This document shows, piece after piece, positions 16,736-25,388 of a DNA stretch of 64,000 bases; within the stretch, counting starts at the first letter, position 1; every line of letters begins with the position of its first letter. The DNA is from Natronoarchaeum philippinense (GTDB lineage Archaea > Halobacteriota > Halobacteria > Halobacteriales > Natronoarchaeaceae), in NCBI RefSeq assembly GCF_900215575.1, contig NZ_OBEJ01000002.1:310001-374000 (forward strand), read 5' to 3'. Made by a program: the position numbers and the translations under genes. Below the pieces are notes generated by a model. It was not told the DNA's origin. It saw only the letters and a program-made list of their open reading frames with translations, and did no database searches.

Positions 16736-16930
16736 ATGGCGAAAGGCGAAGTTGACTTCTTCAACGACACTGGCGGCTACGGTTTCATCTCGACGGACGA
16801 CGCGGACGACGACGTGTTCTTCCACATGGAAGACGTTGGCGGCCCGGACCTCGAGGAAGGTACCGAGATCGAATTCGACATCGAACAGGCCCCCAAGGGC
16901 CCCCGGGCGACCAACGTCGAGCGCCTCTAA
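16736..16930 (+). CDS. cspA: Cold shock protein, CspA family
   Basis: 64 residues, a single cold-shock (OB-fold) domain. RNP1 appears as GGYGFIS and RNP2 as VFFHM. It binds single-stranded RNA or DNA and probably works as an RNA chaperone. Lysines of the bacterial RNP1 are partly replaced by acidic residues (DDADDD), as expected for a halophilic version. It is monocistronic; CTTATCC about 35 bases upstream is a possible weak TATA. Confidence 0.95.
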   Translation: MAKGEVDFFNDTGGYGFISTDDADDDVFFHMEDVGGPDLEEGTEIEFDIEQAPKGPRATNVERL

Positions 16931-17129
16931 GGCGGTCTGACGCGGTTTACCCTACTACTATTCCAATTTTCGCGGACTGCTACCGACGATTAGCGACGCC
17001 GACTGCTGACCAGCGATGCCAATCGACGCGCAGTGTCGGCGCTGTTCGGCACGACGATCACAGTGTTGACAGACGCGTCGCTACGAAACGAACTGTCAGT
17101 AGAAACGGGACGGCGTCGAGTCGCGGAGG

Positions 17130-17396
17130 TTAGATCGCCGCCGCTTCGGCGTCGACCTCGGCCTCGGCGTCGGCGTTCTGCAGCGAGTAGATTTTCTGGC
17201 GAGCGTCGGCGAGATAGACGCGCTGGTCGATCAGCCCCTCCTCGTCGAGATCAGATAGCGCGTGCCGGACGGTGCGAGGCGACAGCATCGTCTCCTCTGC
17301 CAGCTCTTGTTGTGTCAGTTCTCCGTCGTGTTCCAGCACCTTGTACACGAGTTTGGCGCTCGGCGGACACTCCGACAGAACCTCTCGATCAGTCAT
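17130..17396 (-). CDS. Small winged helix-turn-helix regulator (MarR-like)
   Basis: 88 residues. A winged helix spans nearly the whole protein: PPSAKLVYKVLEHDGELTQQ, then ELAEETMLSPRTVRHALSDL as helix-turn-helix and a wing at GLIDQRVYL. The acidic tail DAEAEVDAEAAAI is short. Close relatives are common in haloarchaea as stand-alone regulators without a ligand domain. No adjacent gene on the same strand indicates its target; the PGF-CTERM protein gene lies 120 bases upstream. Confidence 0.8.
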   Translation of the reverse strand: MTDREVLSECPPSAKLVYKVLEHDGELTQQELAEETMLSPRTVRHALSDLDEEGLIDQRVYLADARQKIYSLQNADAEAEVDAEAAAI

Positions 17397-17516
17397 GCGC
17401 TCTTTTTTATGCGGTGATCCATCAAAAGCCCCCTGCGGTCGTGTTCGGGTTACGCACGAGCGTCGTGGGACGCTGAGAAAGAAATCCGCTATCGTGGTGT
17501 CACCGACTCGCTACGT

Positions 17517-18632
17517 TTACGTCCGGCGCGCGAGGCCGACGGCTCCGAGCAGCGCGACCAGTGCCGGCAGGACGCCGAAGCCGGGCAGGCCGTCCGAACT
17601 ATCGCTTCCGTCGCCGCCGCTCATCGTCACTTCGCGCTCCGAGAAGTGGTCGATGCCGACCAGCACCGTCGCGGACGCGCTGGTCTCGCTGACGACCATG
17701 TAGCGCGGCTCGTTACCGATCGCACCTTCGAGTTCCGAGTAGCTCTCGGCTTTGACGGCCGCGTTGCCGTCGACAGCGACATCCAGATCGTCGACGCTAC
17801 CGATAGCCTCCTTCGAAACGGTCATCGCCACGATCTTGCCTTGGCTCTGGGCGCGGTCGACCGTCATCGTCACTTCGTTGGAGGCGCTCTGGCTGGCCTC
17901 GACGGTGGCCGCCTGATAGGCGACCGCGGAACTGGTGATTTCGCCGCCGCGCTCGGTCACGTACGCCTCGGCGGCCATCGTGCCGTTGGCAACGTACTCC
18001 TCGATCTGCTGGTCAGCGTCGCTCTGGGAGTCCGAATGGGTCCGCAAGACGAGCTTGGCGTCCCCGGACAGCGACGCCGCGACGTTGCCCGCGTCGTTGG
18101 TCGTCACTTCGCCGTCACCCGCGACGATGACGGACCCCGTGCTCCCGTTTTCGGTTTCGATCACCAGTTGGGAGTCGCTTTGCTGCTCGACGGTCGCGCC
18201 GTCGGGCACGTCTATCTGGACGTACTGGGATCCGTCACCCGCGTCGACGACGAGATGGCCGTGCTCGTTGTCGTGGGCGCGGACCGTGGACGATCCGCTG
18301 GTTTCGACGGTCACGGTCGCCGACGACTGCGCACCCAGCGATGTCGACGTGCCCTGTAAGCTCGTCACCGCCGAGAGACGAACGTCGGCGTCGACTCCGA
18401 GCCGACTCTCGTAGGCGCTCTGGGATTCGACGGAGACGTTCTCGGCGAACAGCTCGCCGTCGACCGCGTAGTCAGTGATCGCAGACCCGTTAGTTTGGAA
18501 CGATACGTGGGCGCCGGTGTACGCCTCGGCACTCTGCGTGCTCGCGGCGGCGTTCGTCGACGCCGCTGCAGCCGGAAGCGCCGTGGCTGTCACCAACAAC
18601 AGTGCCATCGTCACTGCGACGGCTCGTTTCAT
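17517..18632 (-). CDS. Secreted PGF-CTERM-anchored surface protein of unknown function
   Basis: 371 residues. A Sec signal peptide (MKRAVAVTMALLLVTATALP, cleavage near residues 22-25) opens the protein. The C-terminus has a Gly/Ser/Asp spacer, then LPGFGVLPALVALLGAVGLA and a final arginine pair. That is the PGF-CTERM signal that archaeosortase A exchanges for a lipid anchor. The ectodomain of about 310 residues is Ser/Thr/Val-rich, probably beta-sheet, with no motif I recognise. It should be displayed on the cell surface. A TATA box lies 29 bases upstream of the ATG. Confidence 0.8.
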   Translation of the reverse strand: MKRAVAVTMALLLVTATALPAAAASTNAAASTQSAEAYTGAHVSFQTNGSAITDYAVDGELFAENVSVESQSAYESRLGVDADVRLSAVTSLQGTSTSLGAQSSATVTVETSGSSTVRAHDNEHGHLVVDAGDGSQYVQIDVPDGATVEQQSDSQLVIETENGSTGSVIVAGDGEVTTNDAGNVAASLSGDAKLVLRTHSDSQSDADQQIEEYVANGTMAAEAYVTERGGEITSSAVAYQAATVEASQSASNEVTMTVDRAQSQGKIVAMTVSKEAIGSVDDLDVAVDGNAAVKAESYSELEGAIGNEPRYMVVSETSASATVLVGIDHFSEREVTMSGGDGSDSSDGLPGFGVLPALVALLGAVGLARRT

Positions 18633-18660
18633 GCCGTCCGGTCCGTGCCCGTGTGTTCCG

Positions 18661-18670
18661 GATATATTTT
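18661..18670 (-). promoter_or_regulatory. TATA box of the PGF-CTERM protein gene
   Basis: Read leftward this is AAAATATATC, 29-38 bases upstream of the ATG at 18632. That spacing fits a leaderless or nearly leaderless transcript, the common haloarchaeal arrangement. Confidence 0.6.
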
Positions 18671-18849
18671 CTGGCTTCGTGTGGACTCAGCTAGACGTTC
18701 GGGCGGATGTAGCGCTCATAGTTGCTCATCGGTGGCCATCTCTATACAGTGTGAATGACTCTCGACCCCGTCGTACTGGGGGTATCTGAGCGGTCGTGTA
18801 GCCAGCGCGACAAACACCAAAATAAACCGTGAGAGACTGTGCGTGGCGC

Positions 18850-19803
18850 TCAGCGCGACACGTCGTCGAACTCCTCGCCCATCACCGACTCGACCTCGCG
18901 CTTGGTGACCGTGGCAACGTCGCCCGAAATCGTGCGCTTGAGCGACGCCGTCGCCGCCGCGTAGTCCATCGCGCGCGGAACGTCGTCGCCCGCCAGTCGT
19001 CGGGCGAGGAAGGCGCCGACGAACGCGTCGCCGGTGCCGATCGGATCGAACGTGTCGGCCTCGTAGACGCCCTGCTCGTGGACCGTGTTGTCGTGGCAGG
19101 CCAGCGCGCCGTGCTCGCCGTGGGTGACGACCGCGGTCTGGAGATCGAACTTCGAGACGAGGTGGTGGGCCAACTGGCGCGCTTCGCCGTCCCAGTCGAG
19201 GATGCGCTCGGCGTCCTTGTGGGCGAAGATCAGCACGTCGACCGCCGGGAACAGCCGCATGAGGGTGTTCCGAGCTTCCGAAGGCGACCAGAGCTTCGAT
19301 CGGTAGTTCACGTCGAAGGAAGTCGTCGTATCGGCGTCCTTGGCGACTTTCAGTAGCTTCGCCGTCGTCTCGGCGAGCTGGTTCGACAGCGCCGGGGTGA
19401 TGCCCGTGGTGTGGAACGCGCGGGCGTCCCGGATCTCTTGGACGTTCAACTCCTCGGCGCGGGCCGACTGGACGGCGGCGTCGTCGCGGTCGTAAATGAC
19501 GTTCGTTCCGCGGGGTTTGCCGCCGTACTCCAGATAGTAGGTGCCCTGCCGCCCCTCGTTCGACCACGACACGTCGACGCCGATGCCGTGCTGGCGCAAG
19601 TCGGCGACGACCTTCCGACCGAGCGGCGAGTCCGGGAGCTTCGAGAGCCACGTCGAACTCGCGCCGAGTCGATCGGCGGCGACGGCGACGTTGCTCTCGG
19701 CACCCGCCGCGCGAAACTCCACGTCGGTGGCCGTCTCGATGCGCTCGCCTTTCGGCGGCGAGAGCCGCAGCATCGTCTCGCCGAACGTGACCAGATCGCT
19801 CAT
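18850..19803 (-). CDS. kdgK: 2-keto-3-deoxygluconate kinase (PfkB/ribokinase family)
   Basis: 317 residues from the ATG at 19803 (MSDLVTFGETMLRLSPPKGE). An arginine-rich upstream extension to 19878 was rejected because the family consensus begins at this ATG. Features are the substrate-side AAGAESNVAVAADRLG motif and the catalytic GTGD loop at 256-259 with D259 as base. It phosphorylates 2-keto-3-deoxygluconate in the semi-phosphorylative Entner-Doudoroff pathway of haloarchaea. In Haloferax volcanii the equivalent gene is repressed by GlpR; this window also carries glpR. A perfect inverted repeat upstream is listed separately. Confidence 0.85.
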   Translation of the reverse strand: MSDLVTFGETMLRLSPPKGERIETATDVEFRAAGAESNVAVAADRLGASSTWLSKLPDSPLGRKVVADLRQHGIGVDVSWSNEGRQGTYYLEYGGKPRGTNVIYDRDDAAVQSARAEELNVQEIRDARAFHTTGITPALSNQLAETTAKLLKVAKDADTTTSFDVNYRSKLWSPSEARNTLMRLFPAVDVLIFAHKDAERILDWDGEARQLAHHLVSKFDLQTAVVTHGEHGALACHDNTVHEQGVYEADTFDPIGTGDAFVGAFLARRLAGDDVPRAMDYAAATASLKRTISGDVATVTKREVESVMGEEFDDVSR

Positions 19804-19869
19804 CGAACCCCTCCGTCGGCGTCGCCGAGCGCCCCGCAGACGCCCGAACGCGCGCTGCTCGAAATCATA

Positions 19870-19884
19870 GTTCGCCAATCGAAC
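19870..19884 (-). promoter_or_regulatory. Inverted repeat upstream of kdgK
   Basis: GTTCG-CCAAT-CGAAC is a perfect 5-base inverted repeat with a 5-base spacer, 67-81 bases upstream of the kdgK ATG in an otherwise gene-free stretch. Its symmetry and position suit a dimeric regulator. GlpR, encoded in this window, is a candidate because its orthologue controls kdgK in Haloferax; the match of site to regulator is not demonstrated. Confidence 0.35.
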
Positions 19885-19954
19885 GGCGGCGACATAAGTT
19901 CCCTCATTTCACGAACTTCGCGCCGAGAGCGCCGCCGTCCTCACCGAGCGCTTG

Positions 19955-22246
19955 CTATCCCCGCCGACCGCCGTGGCCGGGGTAGTCGCGTTCGAATCGG
20001 TCCTCGATCTCCTCGCCGTCGACCTCGATGACGACCGGGCGGCCGTGCGGGCAGGCCCACGGGTTCTCGCAGTCGTCGAGCGCGTCGAGCAGGTCGACGA
20101 CCGACCCCTCCCGCAGCGACGTGTTACCGGTGATCGAGGGGTAACACGCCAGATCTGCGATGAACTCGTCGGCCAGCGATTCGACGGCGGCTTCGCCCCC
20201 GCCGTCGGCGTCGCCCTCGATGAAGGATGTCAGCACGTCTCGCAGGCGCTCGGGCGCCAGCGTCTCGTCGAGGACGGCCGGCACCGTCGAGACGGAGGCT
20301 CGCCGGCCGTCGCGCTCGGCGTAAAAGCCCAGTTTCGCCAGCGCTTCGCGGTACTCGTCGAACAGCGCGGCCTCCCCCGCGGTGAGTTCCAACTCGACCG
20401 GACTCGCCAGTGCTTGGGCGGTGGTGTCGCCCTCGAACTCGGCTTTCAGGCGCTCGTAGTTGACCCGCTCGTCGGCGGCGTGCTGGTCGATCAGCGCCAG
20501 CCCCTCGTCGGTCTCGGCGACGACGTAGGTGTCCTGTAACTGTCCCAGCACGCGGAGCCGCGGGAGGCTGTCGTACCGGCGTTCGTCGTCGACGACATCG
20601 CCGCCGAGCGTGCGCTGGTCGTGGGGGCCGGTGAACTTCCCGTCGTCGACGGCGACCGCACCGGAGCCGTTCGATGCCGAGTCGGCACTCGCTGTCTCAG
20701 CGTCGCTGCCCGACGATCGGGACTCGGCGTCGAGCGTCGAGTCGTCTGCGTCTGTCCCGTCGAACGCAGACCTCTCCCTTCCGAACGTCGACCGTTCGCT
20801 GCTCGATGCCGACACCGAGGCGTCGTCAGAACCGGCGGCCGCTGCGTCGGTTGTCGTGTCGGCGCCCGCTGACGACGGTCCGGTACTCGCCGTCTCGCCG
20901 GTCTCGCTGTTCGACGCCGCCGTCGCCGATGCGTCACTGCTGTCCTCGCTTCCGGCGTCGTCGCCCGCTCTAGCATCCGGCGTCGCTGCGGGCGAGTCGG
21001 CGGGCTCGGATGTGGGCGTGGCGTCGGTCTGGCTGGTCGCTCCGTCGTCGGTGCTCGCTACGTCGCTCTCATCGTGGCTGTCGCCAGTCGCCGCGTCGGC
21101 GTCTGCCTCGGGCGCGATCGAGGTTTCCTCCGGCGCCGAGCGGCCCCGCGGCGCCGACGAGCGCACGAGGCCGTGGTCGAGCAGCGCGTCCTCGACGGCG
21201 GCCCGGACCTGCCGTCGCACCCCGGCCTCATCGCCCCATCTGATCTCCATTTTGCGCGGGTGGACGTTCACGTCGACCGTCTCGGCTGGTACCTCCAAAA
21301 AGAGCACGACGAAGGGGTACCGGTCGCTGGCGAGCTGGCCGCCGTAGGATTCGAGGACGGCCTCGCGCACCGCGGGCGAGCGGACGTACCGGCCGTTGAC
21401 GAACGTCGAGACGTACTCGCGGCTCGACCGGGTCGTTTCGGGGTGGCTGACGTAGCCAGAGACCTCGTCGAGGGGGCCCTCGGGGAACTCGCTGCCGACC
21501 TCGGGCGCGGCGTCGACGCCGATCATCGACGCGGCGACGTCCTTGCCGTACACCGCGAGCAGCGTCGATTGTAAGTCGCCTTGGCCGGTGGTGGCGAACA
21601 CCTCGCGGCCGTCGTGTTCTAGGGAGACGGCGACGCCGGGATTGGCCAGCGCGTACTGGGTCACGACCCGGTTGACGTGGGCGAACTCGGTGGCCTCGGT
21701 CTTGAGGTACTTCTTCCGCGCGGGCGTGTTGAAAAACAGCTCCTCGACTTCGACCGTCGTGCCCTCGGGACAGCCTGCGGGTTCGACCGATTCGACCTCG
21801 CCCCCGACGTAGGTCAGCCGGGTTCCGGCGTCGTCGGCGCCGCGGGGCTTCGTGGTGATCGTCGTGCGAGAGACGGCGCCGATGGTGTTCAACGCCTCGC
21901 CCCGGAACCCGAGCGTTCCGACGCCGGCGTCGAGGTCATCGACGTCGTCGATCTTGCTCGTCGTGTGTTCCCGTACCGCCGCCCGAACGTCGGCTTCGCT
22001 CATTCCGACGCCGTCGTCGCGCACGCGGATGGACTCGACGCCGCCGCGCTCGACGGCAACCTCGATGCGCTCGGCGTCGGCGTCGAGACTGTTCTCGACC
22101 AGTTCTTTCACCGCGGAGGCGGGCCGCTCGACGACCTCGCCGGCCGCGATGCGCTGGACCGTCTGCTCGTCCAGTTTGCTGATCTCCGATGCGGCCTCGA
22201 CGGGCGCGTCCGCGTCGGCGCCGTCGGCGTCTGACGCGTCGGTCAC
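19955..22246 (-). CDS. mutL: DNA mismatch repair protein MutL
   Basis: 763 residues from GTG 22246, chosen because AGGTGA sits seven bases upstream; a GTG 24 codons earlier has no such support. The GHKL ATPase comes first (IAAGEVVERPASAVKELVEN, then DDGVGM and GFRGEAL). A long Ser/Asp/Ala-rich linker of about 150 residues follows, then the C-terminal dimerisation domain. The C-domain carries the endonuclease motif DQHA-(x)2-E-(x)4-E (D587 to E598), CPHGRP (C732 on) and FER near the end. It should therefore be a nicking MutL, working with MutS encoded 120 bases upstream in the same operon. Confidence 0.94.
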   Translation of the reverse strand: MTDASDADGADADAPVEAASEISKLDEQTVQRIAAGEVVERPASAVKELVENSLDADAERIEVAVERGGVESIRVRDDGVGMSEADVRAAVREHTTSKIDDVDDLDAGVGTLGFRGEALNTIGAVSRTTITTKPRGADDAGTRLTYVGGEVESVEPAGCPEGTTVEVEELFFNTPARKKYLKTEATEFAHVNRVVTQYALANPGVAVSLEHDGREVFATTGQGDLQSTLLAVYGKDVAASMIGVDAAPEVGSEFPEGPLDEVSGYVSHPETTRSSREYVSTFVNGRYVRSPAVREAVLESYGGQLASDRYPFVVLFLEVPAETVDVNVHPRKMEIRWGDEAGVRRQVRAAVEDALLDHGLVRSSAPRGRSAPEETSIAPEADADAATGDSHDESDVASTDDGATSQTDATPTSEPADSPAATPDARAGDDAGSEDSSDASATAASNSETGETASTGPSSAGADTTTDAAAAGSDDASVSASSSERSTFGRERSAFDGTDADDSTLDAESRSSGSDAETASADSASNGSGAVAVDDGKFTGPHDQRTLGGDVVDDERRYDSLPRLRVLGQLQDTYVVAETDEGLALIDQHAADERVNYERLKAEFEGDTTAQALASPVELELTAGEAALFDEYREALAKLGFYAERDGRRASVSTVPAVLDETLAPERLRDVLTSFIEGDADGGGEAAVESLADEFIADLACYPSITGNTSLREGSVVDLLDALDDCENPWACPHGRPVVIEVDGEEIEDRFERDYPGHGGRRG

Positions 22247-22366
22247 GGCGCACTCACCTCTCCTGTCGGGCCGGACGACGGCGTTCGATTCATGCTCCAC
22301 TGTGGGCGGTCGTCCCACTAAAACGCGCGGTTCGGAGCGGATGTGGTCAGGCCGGTCCGCAGTCGG

Positions 22367-25153
22367 TCACGCCCCGTCGAGTTCGTCCTGCCACTCTTGG
22401 ACCTTGGCCATCAACTCGACCGGCGGGGTGTCGTTGATGCTGAGGTCGGCCAGCTCGTCGAGCACTTCGGCGGCGCTCTCGTCGAGTTCGGCGTCGCCGT
22501 CGTCCGATCCGTCCTTGGACGCCGTTCTCTTGTTTTCGCCGCCGGACGCCGTCCTCCCGCCCTCGACGCCGGATACCGCGTCGTTGGACGCCGATCCGCG
22601 GGCTGCCGATTCCGCCCCGCCGTCGGCGCTCGCCGTCGTCATCTGACCGCTTTGCACGTCGAAGACGACCTGTTTCGTCTCGCCGCCGCTCCCGCCGCTA
22701 CCTCGGATGTCGATCGCCTCGTCGTCGCGCAGCCGGGCGAGCACGTCCTGCGAGCGGTCGACGACCGGATCGGGAACGCCAGCAAGATCCGCCACGTGGA
22801 TGCCGTACGAGCGGTCGGTCGGCCCGTCGCGCACAGTCCGGAGAAAGGTGACTTCGCCGTCGGTTTCGTCGGCGGCGACGTGGACGTTCGCAACCGTGTC
22901 GAAGTGGTCGCCCAGCGCGGTGAGTTCGTGGTAGTGAGTCGCAAACAGCGTCCGGGCGCCGATCTCGTTGACCAGATACTCGGTGGCGGCCCACGCGATC
23001 GAGATGCCGTCGTACGTCGCCGTTCCGCGGCCCACCTCGTCCAAGATGACCAGCGACTCGTCGGTCGCCGAGTGGAGGATGTTCGAGAGCTCTTGCATCT
23101 CGACCATGAACGTCGAGCGCCCCTGTGCCAACTCGTCGAGCGCGCCCACGCGAGTGTAGATGCCGTCGACTACCCCGACCTGCGCCGACCGGGCCGGCAC
23201 GAAACTGCCGATCTGGGCGAGCAACACGATCAGCGCGGTCTGGCGCATGTACGTCGATTTCCCGGACATGTTGGGGCCGGTGACGATCAGGAACCGGCGG
23301 TCGTCGGTCAGGCTCGCGCCGTTGGGGACGAAGTCGGTCGTCTGCTCGACGACGGGATGGCGTCCCTGCTCGATTTCGACGGGCTCGCCCGGCTCGGCGA
23401 GTTCGGGGCGCGTCCAGTCGTTGCCGACGGCGTGGACGGCCAGACTCGCCAGCGCGTCGATCTCGGCGATCGCTCGTCCCACGTCCTGTAAGGTCTCGGC
23501 TGCCGCGGCGACGGCGTCGCGCAGTTCGCAGAACAGTTCGTACTCCAAGTCGCCGCGGCGCTCCTCTAGGCGCATGATTTCGCGTTCCTTCTCCTCCAGT
23601 TCGTCGGTGACAAACCGCTCGGAGTTTTTGAGCGTCTTGACGTTCTCGTAGTGCTCGGGCACCCCGTCGGCGGCGGACTTGCCGACCTGAATGTAGTAGC
23701 CGTCAGTCTTGTTCCGACCGACGCTGACGTGAGCGAGTCCGTACTCCTCGCGCTCGCGTTCGGCGAGCGTGTCGAACCACTCCTCTACCTGTTCGTGGCG
23801 CTCGATGATCTCGTCGAGTTCCTCGTCGAACCCCTGCGTGAGCATTCCGCCTTCGCGGACGGTCGAGGGCGGGTCCTCGGCCAGCGCGGCGTCGAGTCGC
23901 TCGCGCAGTTCCGCGGCGGCCTCGCGGTCAGGTTGGTCGACAATATCGGTCAGCGGCGAGTCGGCAAGCTGTGGCGCGGCGTCGATCGCGGCTTCCAGTT
24001 CGGGCAGCAGGCCGAGCGTATCCCGCGCCGCGAGCAGATCTCTGGCGTCGGCGCTGCCGTGGGTCGACTTGCTCGCCAGCCGTTCGAGATCGTAGGCCTC
24101 GCCCAGCGTCTCGCGGAGCTCCTCGCGCGCGAGTGCGGCGGCCGCCAGCGCCTCGACGCTCTCTTGACGCCGTCGGAGTACGTCGCGGGACCGCCGTGGG
24201 CGCTGGAGCCACTCCTTGAGCAGGCGCCCGCCCGGACTGGTGACGGTGTGGTCGATCGTGTCGTACAGCGACCCCGAGCGGTCGCCCTGCATCGTCTCGG
24301 TCAGTTCGAGGTTGCGCTGGGTCGTCGCGTCGAGTTCGACGTGGTCGGCGTCCCGGTAGCGCTGCAGCCGCGTCATCGACGCCAGCACGCCAGTTCCCGT
24401 CTCTTCGACGTAGGCGACGATGGCGCCGGCCGCCCGGATCGCGGCGTCGGCGTCGATCCCGACGCTGTCGACGGTTTCGGCGCCGAACTGCTCGCGGAGT
24501 GCGCGGTCGGCCCCGCCGGGCGCGAACGCGTCGGCGTCGAACAGCGTCGGCGTCGCGCCGGTCCGGTCGCGGACGGTGCCGAGTAGATCGTCGTCCTCAC
24601 GGACCGCCGGCCCGGGAAGCACTTCGACTGGATCGAATCGGTACAGCTCGGTCAGTGTCTTCCCCCGCGGATCGTCGCCGTCGATTTCGGTGACGTAGAA
24701 CCGTCCCGTCGTCACGTCGGCGAAGGCCAGCCCGTAGGCGTCGGCGCCGCCCCCCGAACGGGAGTCGGCGGTGCTCCCGCTCTCGACGACGGCGGCGACG
24801 TACCGGGCGTCGGCGTCGCTCGTCTCCAGCAGCGTCCCCGGCGTGGCGACGCGCTCGATCTCCCGGACGTGCCCGGAGTCGGTCTCGCGCTGATTGGCGA
24901 CGGCGACGCGATACCCTCGCTCGACCAGCGCCTTGAGATACGGCGTCAGTTCGGCGACCGGAACGCCGGCCATCGGGTACTTGGTTCCCCCGGAGGACTT
25001 CTTGGAGGTCTTCAGATCCAACTCCTCCCCGACGAGTTCGGCGTCCTCGTCGAAAAATTCGTAGAAGTCACCGACCTGCATCGCCAGCACGTCCGCGTCG
25101 CTCGACCGCTTGAGCGACTTGAACTCCCCCACGATTCCCTCGGCCTCAGTCAT
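22367..25153 (-). CDS. mutS: DNA mismatch repair protein MutS
   Basis: 928 residues. The N-terminal mismatch-binding domain has GDFYEFFDEDA, containing the Phe-x-Glu that stacks on the mispair. The connector, lever and clamp domains follow. Walker A GPNMSGKST lies near residues 625-633, with DEVGRGT downstream, as in MutS1. After the ATPase there is a haloarchaeal acidic insert of about 80 residues (SAARGSASNDAVSGVEGGRT and on), then a helical C-terminal dimer motif. It recognises mismatches and recruits MutL. It is the first gene of the mutS-mutL operon. Confidence 0.96.
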   Translation of the reverse strand: MTEAEGIVGEFKSLKRSSDADVLAMQVGDFYEFFDEDAELVGEELDLKTSKKSSGGTKYPMAGVPVAELTPYLKALVERGYRVAVANQRETDSGHVREIERVATPGTLLETSDADARYVAAVVESGSTADSRSGGGADAYGLAFADVTTGRFYVTEIDGDDPRGKTLTELYRFDPVEVLPGPAVREDDDLLGTVRDRTGATPTLFDADAFAPGGADRALREQFGAETVDSVGIDADAAIRAAGAIVAYVEETGTGVLASMTRLQRYRDADHVELDATTQRNLELTETMQGDRSGSLYDTIDHTVTSPGGRLLKEWLQRPRRSRDVLRRRQESVEALAAAALAREELRETLGEAYDLERLASKSTHGSADARDLLAARDTLGLLPELEAAIDAAPQLADSPLTDIVDQPDREAAAELRERLDAALAEDPPSTVREGGMLTQGFDEELDEIIERHEQVEEWFDTLAEREREEYGLAHVSVGRNKTDGYYIQVGKSAADGVPEHYENVKTLKNSERFVTDELEEKEREIMRLEERRGDLEYELFCELRDAVAAAAETLQDVGRAIAEIDALASLAVHAVGNDWTRPELAEPGEPVEIEQGRHPVVEQTTDFVPNGASLTDDRRFLIVTGPNMSGKSTYMRQTALIVLLAQIGSFVPARSAQVGVVDGIYTRVGALDELAQGRSTFMVEMQELSNILHSATDESLVILDEVGRGTATYDGISIAWAATEYLVNEIGARTLFATHYHELTALGDHFDTVANVHVAADETDGEVTFLRTVRDGPTDRSYGIHVADLAGVPDPVVDRSQDVLARLRDDEAIDIRGSGGSGGETKQVVFDVQSGQMTTASADGGAESAARGSASNDAVSGVEGGRTASGGENKRTASKDGSDDGDAELDESAAEVLDELADLSINDTPPVELMAKVQEWQDELDGA

Positions 25154-25356
25154 ACTGGTGCCACGTCGCCGTCCGGATAAAATCCTGCTGGTCGCGGATG
25201 AGGGCCGGTAGCCGGCTGCGTCCGATCGCCTTCGTGGTCACCGACGCTCCCGCCGGACCGTGTGGCGCCTTTCCAGCAGCATGGCCCCTGACTGCGTCGT
25301 TTCGTATATATGCTATCTTTGTACGATCTACTGTCCAATCATTTACCAATGCATGA

Positions 25357-25364
25357 ATTTATAT
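25357..25364 (+). promoter_or_regulatory. TATA box of the transducer gene
   Basis: TTTATATT lies 25-32 bases upstream of the ATG at 25389 in an AT-rich stretch, giving a leaderless transcript. This supports the ATG at 25389 over the longer in-frame start at 25260, whose extra 43 residues are cysteine-rich and unlike any transducer. Confidence 0.55.
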
Positions 25365-25388
25365 TGCTTCAGGGATTGCTCACGCGGT

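Noticed and set aside
25260-25388. N-terminal 43-residue extension of the transducer
   Set aside because: It is rich in cysteine and tyrosine and runs through the TATA box; the ATG at 25389 fits the transducer N-terminus and promoter.
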